Of a DNA stretch of 64,000 nt, positions 21,116-31,609 are shown in pieces. Position 1 is the first letter of the stretch, and every line of letters starts with the position of its first letter. A program made the position numbers and the translations under genes. The notes under the pieces were generated by a model. It saw nothing but the letters and a program-made list of their open reading frames with translations. It searched no databases and was not told the origin of the DNA. The DNA is from Semisulcospira habei (Eukaryota > Mollusca > Gastropoda > Semisulcospiridae): NCBI GenBank assembly GCA_036245525.1, contig BTPG01000003.1:141020120-141084119 (forward strand), written 5' to 3'.

Positions 21116-21304
21116 CCCATTCAGCCCTGACGCACTACAGCAGGAGATTGGTCGACCATGATAATTTAAGGGTAGTGCCAGATTAAGCTAAACTGGCACT
21201 GCCCTTGAATTATCATGGGCGATCCATCTCCTGCAACTGGTGCTTAGTCATTAGATGACGCCTCCAAAATTTGGGAAATAAGGCCGTCGGGCTGAATGAG
21301 TTAA
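21112..21304. mobile_element. hairpin element, family A, TTAA shared with H
   Basis: TTAA at 21112-21115 and 21301-21304. The inner centre is shortened to AGATTAAGCTAAACTGG. The flank with CCTCCAAAATTTGGG lies on the right. Confidence 0.9.
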
Positions 21305-21657
21305 GCATTAATAGTTCAAGGAGTCAGGCTAACCACAACCATTGCACTATCAAGGACAACCCTCCTCCTCCCCTATATATCTAATATGTATGCAGACTGT
21401 ACACTTACAGAGCCCGAGGAGCAAACCGTTCGGCCCACAATCTGCAACTATACTGGCAGTAAATTGGCTCACGGCATTGTGTCTTTATTTTAATGTAATG
21501 CGTCTTTATTTCCTTCGCTTGTCACATCACTATTCGCTTGGTCCGTCTTTTCCAGCTGATTCACATTCTATTGAACTCTCGTAGATCGTACTGAAAAAAA
21601 AATGCATGCGCCCCGGCTTTATATTTCGCACCTTGCGGCCTAGAGACGCCACAACAC
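21305..21657. other. nothing recognised
   Basis: Unremarkable non-coding sequence. Confidence 0.4.
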
Positions 21658-21860
21658 AAGACAGTTACAACACAATTTATTCATATTTCGAAACAGACAA
21701 ACAAGCAGGTACTTAGTTCAGTCGCTGCTTATCTTGCCACTTAGCTTCCTCGGTAAAACCCGAAATATTAATCAATTGTGTTGTAACTGTCTTTTCCAAG
21801 CGTGTTCCTTTCTCCGTTGGGATCTTCTCTGCAGTTTGCACGCTTGGTCTGGATTTTGCT
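21658..21860. mobile_element. family N inverted repeat
   Basis: AAGACAGTTACAACACAATT with a CATATTTCG extension (21659-21690) pairs with CGAAATATTAATC and AATTGTGTTGTAACTGTCTT (21762-21795) across a loop of about 70 bases. The right flank with CGTGTTCCTTTCTCC matches 11795-11830. Confidence 0.65.
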
Positions 21861-21884
21861 CTTGATCTTGATTATAAAAATATA

Positions 21885-21952
21885 AATACTGACGAGCAAA
21901 GGAAATGCGACATTTTCGGAAAATGTCGCATTTTTTTTTGCTCGTCAGTATA
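21885..21952. mobile_element. hairpin element, family G
   Basis: ATACTGACGAGCAAAGGAAA pairs with TTTTTTTTGCTCGTCAGTAT around ATTTTCGGAAAAT. It is flanked by AAAT on the left; no clear target duplication is seen. Confidence 0.85.
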
Positions 21953-22100
21953 CTTCCAAAGAACAATCTGCGGCCAATGGCAGTGAGCGAGGTGATTCCT
22001 GCTAATGGGTGCAATCTGCTGGTTGGCCATTACATGATCCTGTGATGTATGCAAAGGGATGCACCTTGCGAAAACATCTCAATAATCAGCTGCAAGAGAC

Positions 22101-22154
<54 letters not shown>
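22101..22154 (+). repeat. (ATA)n tract, LINE tail
   Basis: Seventeen or so AAT units at the 3' end of the minus-strand LINE that follows. Confidence 0.9.
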
Positions 22155-22155
<1 letters not shown>

Positions 22156-22500
22156 ATAGTTCTTGTATAGCGCTGTTCTCCAGGAAAACACTGGACTCAC
22201 TGCGCATGCACAACGGCACACCCTCTCTCTCAGACACACGCACGATTATACACTACTTTAAACCACCCCATCTCTTCCCAACACCTTACATTCACTTCCT
22301 CTGGGATCAGAATAAGTGGCAGTCAGTCAACAGTTAGCTAAATATGAGCTAAGTGTTAAATGCCCGACAAAAAAGAAAAGTCTTTAAGTGAGCTTTGAAC
22401 TGTGACAATGTGGGCAGATTCCGCATTTCAGTTGGCAGCGAATTCCACACACTTGGGGCTAAAAAGGTGAAAGAACGCTCCCCGACAGTTTTCATGTTAA
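22155..22500 (-). mobile_element. CR1/L2-like LINE 3' end
   Basis: The minus strand encodes KTVGERSFTFLAPSVWNSLP and TEMRNLPTLSQFKAHLKTFL, the C-terminal signature of CR1/L2 RTs, followed by a 3' UTR that ends CTATACAAGAACTATG and the ATT-repeat tail. The same UTR occurs at 31785-31925 (-) and 52600-52810 (+). At 22500 it joins half of a D stem (GGGGGCTCATGAGGATCTAT). Confidence 0.85.
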
Positions 22501-22545
22501 GCAATTGCGGGGGCTCATGAGGATCTATGCATCTTGCTGACACCA
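22501..22545. mobile_element. half D stem at LINE 5' junction
   Basis: Only the right arm GCGGGGGCTCATGAGGATCT and CATCTTGC remain. It lies exactly at the end of the LINE homology. Confidence 0.65.
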
Positions 22546-23290
22546 CTTTGCATCCATGTCCCTTTGACAGATGGCGCTCTTTGGAATGGATTACAACAAA
22601 TATATCAAAACACAACCTGCCATCGTCGGCTTATTTGCTGAAACCTTTTTATCAATTTGCAAAATATGAAATGATAAATGTCTCAACGAACAGTCCGCCG
22701 TGTCTGATCTTTACAAGAAAAGTAGCCCAATTTAGTCAACCACGTAAAAGGAAAAAAAATAAATCGAACCTAGCGTCTCCAAAAAAAAGTATCTACAGAA
22801 TAGGTCTCCGCGTATAATCAATGCTACTCCATTCCGCCTACCCCAAAATAACGGTAATGTATTTTAATTTGTCCCCAAAAAGGACATCCCTGGTATCTGC
22901 CAATTGATTATATTGACACATAATCGCTCGTCGGTTCCTCTCAAGCTATTTTGTCCCATCACACGTGCGGCCCGTCAGTCAATAATGTCTTGTCCGCATA
23001 GAGCATGAGAGAGAGGTTTTCTTTTATTGCGGTTTGTGAATGCGTGCTGTTACGTGATTTTGGTAGACGTGAGACATGCCAGAGACCGAAACTTTAGCAC
23101 ATCTACTCTATTGGCTGCTCTTATATTTCGGCGTGGAATACATTTGATAGAGAAAAAGCAATTACAATTGAATGTGGAATAGATTATGCGGTGTTTTTTT
23201 TTTTTCACCATCTGGTTCACAATCCCTCCGGCACAAAGTCCGTCGATCTAAATGTCTACATTTTCGTGTAGATTTACTAACTGATACGTA
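22546..23290. other. nothing recognised
   Basis: AT-rich non-coding sequence with a T-run at 23194-23206. Confidence 0.45.
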
Positions 23291-23428
23291 TTAACCCATT
23301 TAACCCACGGCCATATTTTCCACATTTTGGAGATGTCACTTATCAGGCGCCAAGATAATCTGGCACTACCCTTGAATTATCATGGTCGATCTATCCCCTG
23401 CTGCAGTGCGTCTGAGCTAAATGGGTTA
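23291..23428. mobile_element. hairpin element, family A, left stem arm deleted
   Basis: TTAA at 23291-23294 and 23425-23428. The left flank (CATTTTGGAGATGTCACTT) joins directly to CAGGCGCCAAGATAATCTGG, so the whole left arm of the hairpin is gone while both termini persist. Confidence 0.85.
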
Positions 23429-23726
23429 AATAATGGTGCGTTGGTAAACTTCCTTAGTATCACAAGACATTAACATCCACGTCTATATATCACTCAGACC
23501 CACACGTATAACCTTCACCGAGACAATCCCTTACATTCTGCAAGGGGCACAGATTTGCATCAGTTCTTACAGCTGCAGAGCCTGATGAAAATCTACGCCG
23601 TTTGCTGGTAGGAATTGACTCCATGCATGTAACGTCATTTCCCGAGGTACACCGTCAATTGCGCACAACGCCTACGACTGAGTACGGCGTTTCAGATGGC
23701 GGCTGGAACAATTGTCCGGATGTCTG

Positions 23727-23789
23727 CGCTGGTCTGTGATTTTGAACCTTACGGCTTACAGCCGTTAGGTCCCAAATCAAAGCCCAGGA
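23727..23789. mobile_element. hairpin element, family F
   Basis: GCGCTGGTCTGTGATTTTGA pairs with CCCAAATCAAAGCCCAGG around CGGCTTACAGCCG. Confidence 0.75.
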
Positions 23790-23972
23790 CACAAATTGTG
23801 AATGTGGCCTCTTCTACAATCAATCAGAAAGGAATCATGTTGTGGCTGACAGCAGAAATGTTCTTAGTCGGATCAGGCTACTGGTCACCAGAAATCGTGG
23901 TGACGTACTTCCGGAAGTATTGCCTTGATGGCGCATTTCCCGTGATATTGATTTCCGGTATGAAAATGGACA

Positions 23973-24046
23973 TTAACCCTGTGGCTGTTGGTAGAGGTTT
24001 TGGTCGTCATCGCGACAAGCACCGCTACCGACAGCTCAATGGTTAA
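23973..24046. mobile_element. hairpin element, family C, shortened
   Basis: TTAA at both ends (23973-23976, 24043-24046). The centre is reduced to GGTCGTCATCGCGACAAG, missing the GGAATCATC part. Confidence 0.8.
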
Positions 24047-24107
24047 CCTACTTTTGCATGCGGCCCGGAGTACTGCTGTACCGGTGGCTGCATGCATTAT
24101 GGGTTAA
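24043..24107. mobile_element. small TTAA-bounded inverted repeat sharing TTAA with C
   Basis: TTAACCTACTTTTGCATGCG pairs loosely with GGCTGCATGCATTATGGGTTAA-type sequence on the right. It shares TTAA 24043-24046 with the C element. Confidence 0.55.
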
Positions 24108-24259
24108 GGCCGAATGACTGCACTGTGCACAGACGAATAATTGGTGTACAGGTCATGCGAGATCAGTCGTAAGGCAATGTTCCGAATTTGAAACTGGAAA
24201 CAGACTTTTTTGCGACCAAGTGAGCGTACGTTTATGTTTGATGCCAAGCCCAAAATGTT

Positions 24260-24690
24260 CTATGCGTTGATTTAGCGGGGTTTTATGTTTGTTTGTTTCA
24301 TTATTTTTGTATTTTTTTCTAGGGGGTTGTTTCGTTTTTAATTTCGTTTGTTGTTTTGTTGTTGTTGTCTTTTTAATTTTAAAATTTATTGTATTTATTT
24401 ATTTATTTCTCTTTTTTTGGGTGGGGGGTGGGGGGTGGGGTCTGTTTGTTTGGCTTGGTTCGGTTTTTGTTTGGTTTTTGTTCATGTTTTTTGTGGGGGA
24501 GGGGTGTTTTATTTAGTTTTTTTTTGGTTTTGTTTGGCTTGGTTTAGTTTGGTTTGTGTTTGTTTGGGGTATCTTTTGTGGGTGTTGTGGGTGTTGGGGG
24601 GGGGGGGGCTTTGATTTTAGCAGTGGGGGGGGGGGGAGGAGATTGTGGGGCGGGGATTTGGGGGGAGGGAGCGAGTAGAGCCCCGCTCTA
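24260..24690 (+). repeat. strongly G/T-skewed low-complexity block
   Basis: About 430 bp in which the plus strand is almost devoid of C and A outside short stretches, with TTTGTTTG-type and GGGGTGGGG-type motifs. Open frames over it are compositional. Confidence 0.85.
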
Positions 24691-25009
24691 CCCAACTATC
24701 ACCTCAACATTTATATTAAACAAATTAAAGAGAAGACAAAATATCCTCTAATACCCAATACCGTCTCGTCATTATGTTTCATTTCTTTCTGTCGCCTTTC
24801 TTCTCCAAAATCGGAAAATACACACTTGCCGAACTTTGTTTAAGCCTGATTAGCGGTCTGCATGGGCACTGCAAAACGATATTAGTTTTGCAAACTCCTT
24901 ATGATCCTGGTGCCATGTACAGTTTGGTTTGCAGGCTTATCGATTCCAACGTTTGAAAACCCTATCCCCACTTCAAGTTTTCACCCTTGCCACCACCCTC
25001 ACTCAACCA

Positions 25010-25943
25010 ACAAACTCCCGCAGTGCCGGAGTCCATGATTTCTACATCTGAAGTCACCGTGTAGAACGCAGACATAAATAAATTCTACAAGAAGCATAGA
25101 TCCTCACGAGCTTCCGCGACTGCGGGGACTCATGAGGATCTATGTATCTTGCACAAAAGTGTTGTTCATAGTGTCTCGAAACCTCCACAGCCTGAACTTC
25201 CCCGTCTGCAATACTACGACTGCGGGGGCTCATGAGGATCAATGCCCTTGGCACTTTGGAATTTGTTCGCAATGTCTCGGCATCTACACATCTGAAACCT
25301 TCACAGCCTGAAAGTCCTGTGACCTCACTGCGTAAAGAACGCAGATTTGAAAGGAACCTGCAAGAGGCATCTAGAGCCTCATCAGCCCGCGCGACTGCGA
25401 CGGCTATGAGGATCTATTGCCTCTTGCACTCGAGTTTTGTTTGTGATGTGTCGGCAATGAAAGGGCCAACACTTTTTAAGAAAAAAAAAACTTTGGCACT
25501 TACTTCAAACACAGTTCAGCAAAGTAGCGTCCGCAACTGCTATGACACATAGATCCCCATGAGCTCTCAGCCGTGTGAAGGAGCTCGTGAACATCTACAC
25601 CTCTTACTGGATGCATTTACGCCTGTGTTCCTGGAAGCTTTGGGTGGTCAATATGAACTTAACACGTTCATTACCAGCGGGCAGTATTTTTTTGTTTTTT
25701 GTTTTGTGTTGTTTGTTTTCCTGAAACCGCCGCAGATTTACCGATTGATAACTCCGCCGTCCGCCTGCTAAGGCACACAGATATTGAAAAACTGAACCAC
25801 TAGAGGTGACTGCGGGACGGAGAGGCTCATGAGGATCTATTCCTCTTGAATATGGAAGTTGCTTGTTATAGGCGCGCGAGGACCTATGCCTCTCTGCACT
25901 TACAGGAGACTATTCGCTGCGTGTTCGTAAGTGAAAAGGTTAA
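25010..25943. mobile_element. cluster of decayed D elements
   Basis: D stems occur at about 25085-25158 (paired, ATCCTCACGAGC to GACTCATGAGGATCTATG), 25208-25258 (right arm only), 25370-25432 (degenerate), 25545-25612 (degenerate), 25815-25850 and 25880-25905. Between them the phrases AATGTCTCGGCATCT and CCACAGCCTGAA repeat. The cluster ends in AAGTGAAAAGGTTAA (TTAA 25940-25943), a D terminus. Confidence 0.7.
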
Positions 25944-26084
25944 ATCGACGACGAAAATACCGAAAGCTGGCAAAACTCCAGAGCCATTGACCCGACAACT
26001 CAGAACCCTGTGATCGACGTTTCAGAAGAAAAACGAGAGAGGGGTTGTCCGACGACCAACTACCGACAGCGACCGCTCCGACTC

Positions 26085-26124
26085 TGCCACAGGCACAGAT
26101 TCTCAGGAGCCCCCGTGCAACAAT
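26085..26124. mobile_element. half D stem
   Basis: GGCACAGATTCTCAGGAGCC without a return arm; cut by the following A element. Confidence 0.55.
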
Positions 26125-26339
26125 TTAACCCGTTCAGCCCTGACGCACTACAGCAGGAGATGGGTCGACCATGATAATTCAAAGGGTAGTGCCAGATTAG
26201 CTTGGCGCCTGTCGGCGCCAAGCTAATCTGGGACTACCTTTGAATTATCATGGTCGATCCATCTCCTGCAACAGATGCATAGTCGTTAGATGGCACCTCC
26301 AAAATTTAGGAAATACGTGCGCCGGGCTGAATGAGTTAC
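26125..26339. mobile_element. hairpin element, family A, full length
   Basis: Left TTAA (26125-26128), right worn to TTAC (26336-26339). The stem around GGCGCC-TGTC-GGCGCC is almost perfect. The CCTCCAAAATTT flank is on the right. Confidence 0.9.
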
Positions 26340-26345
26340 ACATGC

Positions 26346-26408
26346 TTGTGTGCTGGTCTGTGATTTTGGACCTTACGGCTTTCAGCCGTAAGATCCAAAA
26401 TCACAGAC

Positions 26409-26416
<8 letters not shown>
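26346..26416. mobile_element. hairpin element, family F, best copy
   Basis: TGTGCTGGTCTGTGATTTTG pairs with CAAAATCACAGACCAGCACA with a single stem mismatch (GGACC against GATCC). Its right end runs into the CA microsatellite. Confidence 0.9.

Positions 26417-26476
<60 letters not shown>
26411..26476 (+). repeat. (CA)n microsatellite
   Basis: About 32 CA units starting within the last bases of the F hairpin, probably grown from its CACA end. Confidence 0.95.
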
Positions 26477-26478
<2 letters not shown>

Positions 26479-27253
26479 GACAAGGACGAGGGCGAATGCC
26501 TCTGTTCTTCTCGGTCTCGACTTAAATTTTAAAGAATAATGATGGAGTCTTGCCGCCCATGCACCGTTCAACTCCATTATTCAACGTTTCCCATCTGGGT
26601 AAAGCAGAGTTTTCCTTGAGACCCTACCCACCCACCCACCCACCCTCAACTTGCTGGTTATTTTTACAAAAAGCGAGACATGTTCACTATTTTTAAAACG
26701 CCAATTAAGCACTACCCGTCGGTTATAAATACTATCCATTGGCGAAAAACAGATTTGCATGAGCCCTAAGGCTATGGAGGATGAACGTGTGCCTATACAT
26801 GACCAACTTGTACAAAATATTCACATTTCTCATTTATTAAAATAAATAAATGTACACAAATATAGATATTAATACATGCTAAAATGCGCGCATAAATACA
26901 CGCACAGATACATAACTAAAAATGCGTAAATAAATATATACATAAAACAAATGAATGATTTTTTTTAACCAATTAAGAGAACCTTCTAAAGGCATATATC
27001 CTAAGAGCCTTGGGAACTTGGGTGTAGCTTACAATAAATAAATATTAAATAAAAGGCGTTCACTACTAACATGCTGATACCCAAACGCCGGCCGTCTATA
27101 TATAAAAACACAGCATGACTCTCGCGGGTTCCAATTTATATCCATGCACTGTAAGTAAAGTTATGTTCGTATGTTCAGACCACAGCGGACGGACCAAAGC
27201 TTATTGACCACTCTGCTTTTTTTTTCTAAAACATTTTCCACACTTCGCACCAC
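26477..27253. other. no gene; AT-rich with a CCCA repeat
   Basis: CCCACCCACC repeat at 26627-26645 and AT-rich ATAAATA-type sequence at 26830-27060. A degenerate D half-stem (GATTTGCATGAGCCC) is near 26752. Confidence 0.5.
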
Positions 27254-27342
27254 GCAAAGGCTATCAGGCCGAAGTCGGCCGCAGTGGTCGTGCGCGGGCC
27301 CACTGCGGCTGACTTCGGCCAGATGGCCTTTTGCCTACTGGG
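27254..27342. mobile_element. hairpin element, family E
   Basis: GCAAAGGCTATCAGGCCGAA pairs with TTCGGCCAGATGGCCTTTTG, ending CCTACTGGG. The stem CGAAGTCGGCCGCAGTGG is matched by CCACTGCGGCTGACTTCG. Confidence 0.85.
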
Positions 27343-27468
27343 ACACTGAACACCCCTTCTCTTTTCGTCGCTTGCAAAAGCTAGCCCCTCCGGCCGGTCA
27401 GGTTACTTCCTGTCCACAAGACCCGACAGGACCCTCGGTCTCTTCTGGGATGGCGAAAAGACGTCAAG

Positions 27469-27545
27469 TCTATTTTTGTGAAAAGCGGGATTTTCATTGT
27501 AATACAATGAAAATACACTTTACACATAAAATGTGCTTGCTGCTT
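27469..27545. mobile_element. hairpin element, family K
   Basis: TTTTTGTGAAAAGCGGGATT leads into TTTCATTGTAATACAATGAAAA. Related copies are at 57965 and 58155, and half of one at 37646. Confidence 0.7.
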
Positions 27546-27602
27546 TTTTCGCCTTCCTGGGGCAACGTCTTAGTTTTATGTTCTAAAGAATTTCTGTGGA
27601 AG

Positions 27603-27805
27603 CTAGCTTTGGGCTGTCTGGGACATTTCTTGTTGAACGTGATTCCATCAGGAATTTCTTGTCGAACGTGATTCCATCAGGAATCCCGTTCGATAAGAAA
27701 TGCACCAGACAGCTAACACAAGGCAAAGACGTGACGATGATCCTCTGGCTGTCTGGCACATTTCTTGCCCCACGTTAGTCCATTTGTCAACGCTGCCATT
27801 ACAGA
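27603..27805. mobile_element. family J hairpin with internal duplication
   Basis: GGGCTGTCTGGGACATTTCT pairs with AGAAATGCACCAGACAGC. A block of about 27 bp (TTTCTTGTCGAACGTGATTC) is repeated twice in the left arm. The region to 27805 holds a second J unit, cut by the LINE. Confidence 0.7.
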
Positions 27806-28822
27806 ACGACTCACAACTACTAGACAAAGACAAACTCGACAACACTCAGACACTACTGACTCGCACGGCTGACTGCTATGAGGACGTGAAAAACTGGATG
27901 ACAGCAAACAAGCTCAAACTGAACGACGACAAAACGGAAGCCATGCTGGTAGGCACTCGCCAGAAACTTTCCCAGCTCTCTCCCCCTCTCCACCTTCAAC
28001 TCGACAGCACCCCCATCTCCCTCTCTGACTCGGTCAAGAACCTTGGCGTTATCCTCGATTCCTCTCTTTCCGTGACCAGCTTCGTCTCCGCCACGGCCCA
28101 GGCATGTTATTTCCACCTCCGCCGCATCAGTCAGATCAGAAAATACCTCACTACCGAAGCTGCCACCAAACTCGCTGTCTCTCTCATCTTATCTCGCATC
28201 GACTACTGCAACTCTCTCCTTTCTGACCTTCCTCACTCCACCACTCTCACTCTTCAGCGCGTCCAGAACAATGCTGCCCGCCTCGTCCTCAGAAAGAAAA
28301 AATCCGACCACATCACTCCCCTGCTCAAGCTCCTCCACTGGCTCCCCGTCCCCCAACGCATCCAATACAAGATTCTGTCTCTCTGCTACAAATCCCTGAA
28401 CAACTACGCTCCTGCGTATCTCTCCAACTTACTTCACCCCTACACTCCTTCCCACTCCCTCCGCTCCGCCTCTGACCCTCTCCGCCTCCTCATCCCCCGC
28501 ACCAAACTCAGCACTTTCGGCCCCCGCTCTTTCTCAGTATACGGTCCAACCACCTGGAACACTCTCCCACTCTCTCTCCGTCAGAAACACTCGCTCTCCT
28601 CCTTCCAGTCTGCCCTCAAAACTCATCTCTTTCAACAGTTCTAGCACTATATCACCACACTCCCCAGCCCAAGCTGACCGTCCTAATGTATCTTCACTAT
28701 TTGTGTTACGTGAGTCATTGTCTAAAGCGTGCGCATGCGTGTGCGAGTTGTGAGTGCGCGCTTAGAGTTATAATTATTATAAGATAAGCGCATTATAAAT
28801 ACCGTAATTATTATTATTAACT
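27806..28822 (+). mobile_element. L2/CR1-type LINE, 5'-truncated, with tail
   Basis: An open frame ending at 28644 encodes, in order, VKNWMTANKLKLNDDKTEAM, SRIDYCNSLLSDLP, LQRVQNNAARLVLRKKKSDH, ITPLLKLLHWLPVPQRIQYK, and near the end TTWNTLPLSLRQKHSLSSFQ. These are the C-terminal RT and thumb signatures of L2/CR1 LINEs. No stop interrupts about 280 codons, so the copy is relatively young. Homology starts just after the FADD box. The 3' UTR ends CGCATTATAAATACCG followed by an ATT tail. It splits a J array. Confidence 0.93.
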
Positions 28823-28990
28823 CTTTGGCGCATTTCTTGCACTATGTTAGTCTATCTGTCAACACTGCCACTACAGGACTCATTGGTAGTCTGGAGCATT
28901 TCTTGCCGAAGGTGATTATCAGACGCTACTCATATACAAAACCCTTCTTTTGGCTGTCTTGACGATGTTTTTGTTGTTGTCATAAGATGC
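28823..28990. mobile_element. family J units, continuation after LINE
   Basis: TTTGGCGCATTTCTTGC, TATGTTAGTCTATCTGTCAA and CACTGCCACTACAGGAC repeat the order seen at 27748-27800. Confidence 0.65.
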
Positions 28991-28996
28991 GCAACG

Positions 28997-29254
28997 TTAA
29001 CCCTTGACCGTCGAGTAACGCAACATAATTTGATCGATTTGCAAGAGACACAGATCCTCATGAGCCCCCACAGTTGCGGGGGCTCAGGAGAATCTATGCC
29101 TCTTGCTTAGGCCACTTCATAACTGTGTTCCTTTCACGACTTTTATTTTGTTTGTTTGGAGGGGGTGGGGGTGGGGGGGGGGGGGGGTTGTTGGCGTCGA
29201 ACTAGCAAAGACTGCTAGAACACAATGTGCGCCCACTGTCAGTGAAAGAGTTAA
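28997..29254. mobile_element. family D element, TTAA-bounded, with G-run
   Basis: TTAACCCTTGACCGTCGAG on the left and TGTCAGTGAAAGAGTTAA on the right (TTAA 29251-29254). Stem 29041-29106 is GCAAGAGACACAGATCCTCA to GAGAATCTATGCCTCTTGC. An inserted run of about 15 G (29174-29188) enlarges the right half. Confidence 0.85.
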
Positions 29255-29289
29255 ACCCAAAATAATAACTAACTGACAACGTGACTCCA

Positions 29290-29940
29290 TAAGACAACGC
29301 TATTTCTACAAAATCCTTTGTCTGTCTAGGGCACTTCTTGCCGTATTTGATTCCTGATGCTAAGCCTTCAGAACATTTCATGGGTCTAGGGCATTTCTTA
29401 CAGCACGTGATTCCTGACTTCTTAAGAACCCTGTGGTTCTCTGGGGAGTTTCTCGCGCCACGTTAGTCTATATGTCAACGCTGCTCCTACAGAACCCGTT
29501 GGCTGTCTATGCCCTTTCTTGTCAAACATGATATACCGAGGAATCACGTCCGTTAGAAATATCTCATTCAGCAAAAACACAGGGCCCATCGGTTGTCCAG
29601 AACGATTTTTTTTTTTTTTTTTGTCTTGACAAGACAAGGAGTCTCTTTCGACAAGAAATACCCCAGACAGCAAAGACAGAGCACATCGGGCATCAAGTCC
29701 ACAAGGGATCACGCACGTCAAAAGGGGCACCAGTCAAGGAGAAAAGAGCGCAGCCATCCACCACAACATCAGCCCATCAGAACTAGCAAGGACCCTTTGG
29801 TTGTCTGGGCCATTATTTTGTCCCACGTGATTCCTTCAGAAATCACGTGGGTCAAAACATGGCCCAGACATCCCAAGGGCTGAAGGAATCACGCACGACA
29901 CAAGGCACGCGTCAGACAGCTTAGAAGACAGGGCACATCT
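29290..29940. mobile_element. family J array
   Basis: Repeated phrases GTCTGGGGCATTTCTTG, CACGTGATTCC and CACGTTAGTC occur in both orientations. A clean stem at 29792-29880 pairs CCCTTTGGTTGTCTGGGCCA with TGGCCCAGACATCCCAAGGG around the ACGTGATTCCTTCAGAAATCACGT centre. A T-run is at 29608-29623. Confidence 0.7.
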
Positions 29941-30085
29941 ACCACGGCGTCCGCCCGAAAAGCCTGGGTTGACGGAAGATGGATAAGTCTACACAAATGT
30001 CCCTCGCCTCAATCTAACCCTCCTCGGTTGGCGAGTGTTTAATTTCCGCGTCGCCGCTGTCCGATAGCTGCCTTTCTGGAGAAAA

Positions 30086-30762
30086 TGTACATCACACTGG
30101 TTGCCTCCCTCGATTCGCTGCCGCTGGTCTTCTCCCTCGATTCGCTGCCGCTTGTTGTGTCCTTCGATTTGCTGCCGCTGGTCGTCTTCCTCGATTTGCC
30201 GCCGCTGGTCGTCTCCCTTTATTCGCTGCCGCTGGTCGTCTCCCTTTATTCGCTGCCGCTGGTCGTCTCCCTTTATTTGTTGCTGCTGCTCGTCTACTCT
30301 TTATTCGTCGCCGCTGGTCTTCTCCCTTTATTCGTCGCCTCTGGTCGTCTCCCTTTATTCGTCGCCGCTGGTTGTCTCCCTTTATTTCCTGCCGCATATT
30401 GTGTCCCTCGATGGGCTGCCGCTGGTCGTCTCCCATCACTTGCTGCCGCTGGTCGTCTCTCTTGATTCACTGCCTTTGGTCGTCTCCCTTGATTCACTGC
30501 CTGGGGTCGTTTCCCTTGATTCACTGCCGCTGGTCGTCTCCCTTGATTCACTGCCGCTGGTCGTCTTACTTGATTCACTGCCGCTGGTCGTCTCCCTTGA
30601 TTCACTGCCGCTGGTCTTCTCCCTTGATTCACTGCCGCTGGTCGTCTCCCTCGATTCACTGCCGCTGGTCGCCTCCCTTAATTCACTGCCGCTGGTTGTC
30701 TCCCTCGATTCGCTGCCGCTGGCCAGCGAATCGAGGGGGAACAACCAGTGTAAATATACGTA
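30086..30762. repeat. 27-bp minisatellite enclosed by inverted arms
   Basis: About 23 units of a 27-bp motif (core GATTCACTGCCGCTGGTCGT) fill 30103-30722. The left edge (GTACATCACACTGGTTGCC, CTCGATTCGCTG) reappears inverted at the right edge (CAGCGAATCGAG, AACAACCAGTGTAAATATAC). Because 27 is a multiple of 3, several frames are open on both strands; they encode low-complexity repeats and are not genes. Confidence 0.9.
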
Positions 30763-31609
30763 CGTCGTAATAGATGTACGTCGTACGGTGGTCTTAATGA
30801 GTTACGTACGTCAAGGCGTCGGGGCGGACGTCGCAGATCACGGTTGCATCTCACAAAATAGAGCGGCAGTCTTTGAGATGTAATAACGTGCATTGCAGTG
30901 CGATCGGTCCGTGTGAGTTTTGTACAGAGCTTGGTGGACTTTGTGAATGATTTACGTCGTAGATCCGAGCGGGACATCATAATCATATGTACCCACTCCA
31001 TAAAGTTTTCCATTCTTTGACACGTGTACTGATATATTGTATAACAAGTACATTAATTTTCATGAGCTTGCTTGATATACTTTCCTTCCCAAAATCCTTG
31101 CGCGCGGCCAAGAAGATTCGATCTTAATACTTGCATTTTCAAAACGGAAACGCGAAATATGCTCACACTGCAACATTAACAAGCTCCTTATGTGTAGTAG
31201 TAATGCAGTTAATTCTTCTTAGTGTGTATGAATGCTCGAAATTCATATCCTACACACACACACACACACGAAAGGAGAAAAGACGCTAGAAAACGTGCGA
31301 GTCAGTCGCTGGACTGACAAGTGAAATCGACGAGATGTCAGCTGGCGATATCCACAACCTGAGGAAAGAACTAAATAAACAAGCCTGCTGGCATTTTCCG
31401 CAATTATGCGTGATCAAGTCACAAGTAGAATTTACTCAGTAACACGCACGGTTATATAATGCACTGATGTTTTCATAGTCAGACGAAATCTACGCGCCGA
31501 GTCGACAGCGATAATGCAGTCGTCTGCCATGCATGTGTTTTGTCTGAACACCGCAATCAGCCGCAAAATGAATGACGCGAGTTTGTTTTGGACTGGGTAC
31601 ATAAATTAT
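30763..31609. other. no gene; short CA run
   Basis: (CA)9 at about 31251-31269; GTACGTCGTA-type repeats at 30760-30790. Otherwise unremarkable. Confidence 0.5.

Noticed and set aside
25010..25943. CRISPR-like spacing of D stems
   Set aside because: Stem copies differ and their spacers are related to each other; it is a cluster of decayed D elements.
27171..27671. 166-codon plus-strand frame
   Set aside because: Crosses E, K and J elements; no conserved protein motif.
30101..30883. 260-codon plus-strand frame and long minus-strand frames of repeated residues
   Set aside because: They are the 27-bp minisatellite read in several frames on both strands; a unit length divisible by three keeps all frames open.
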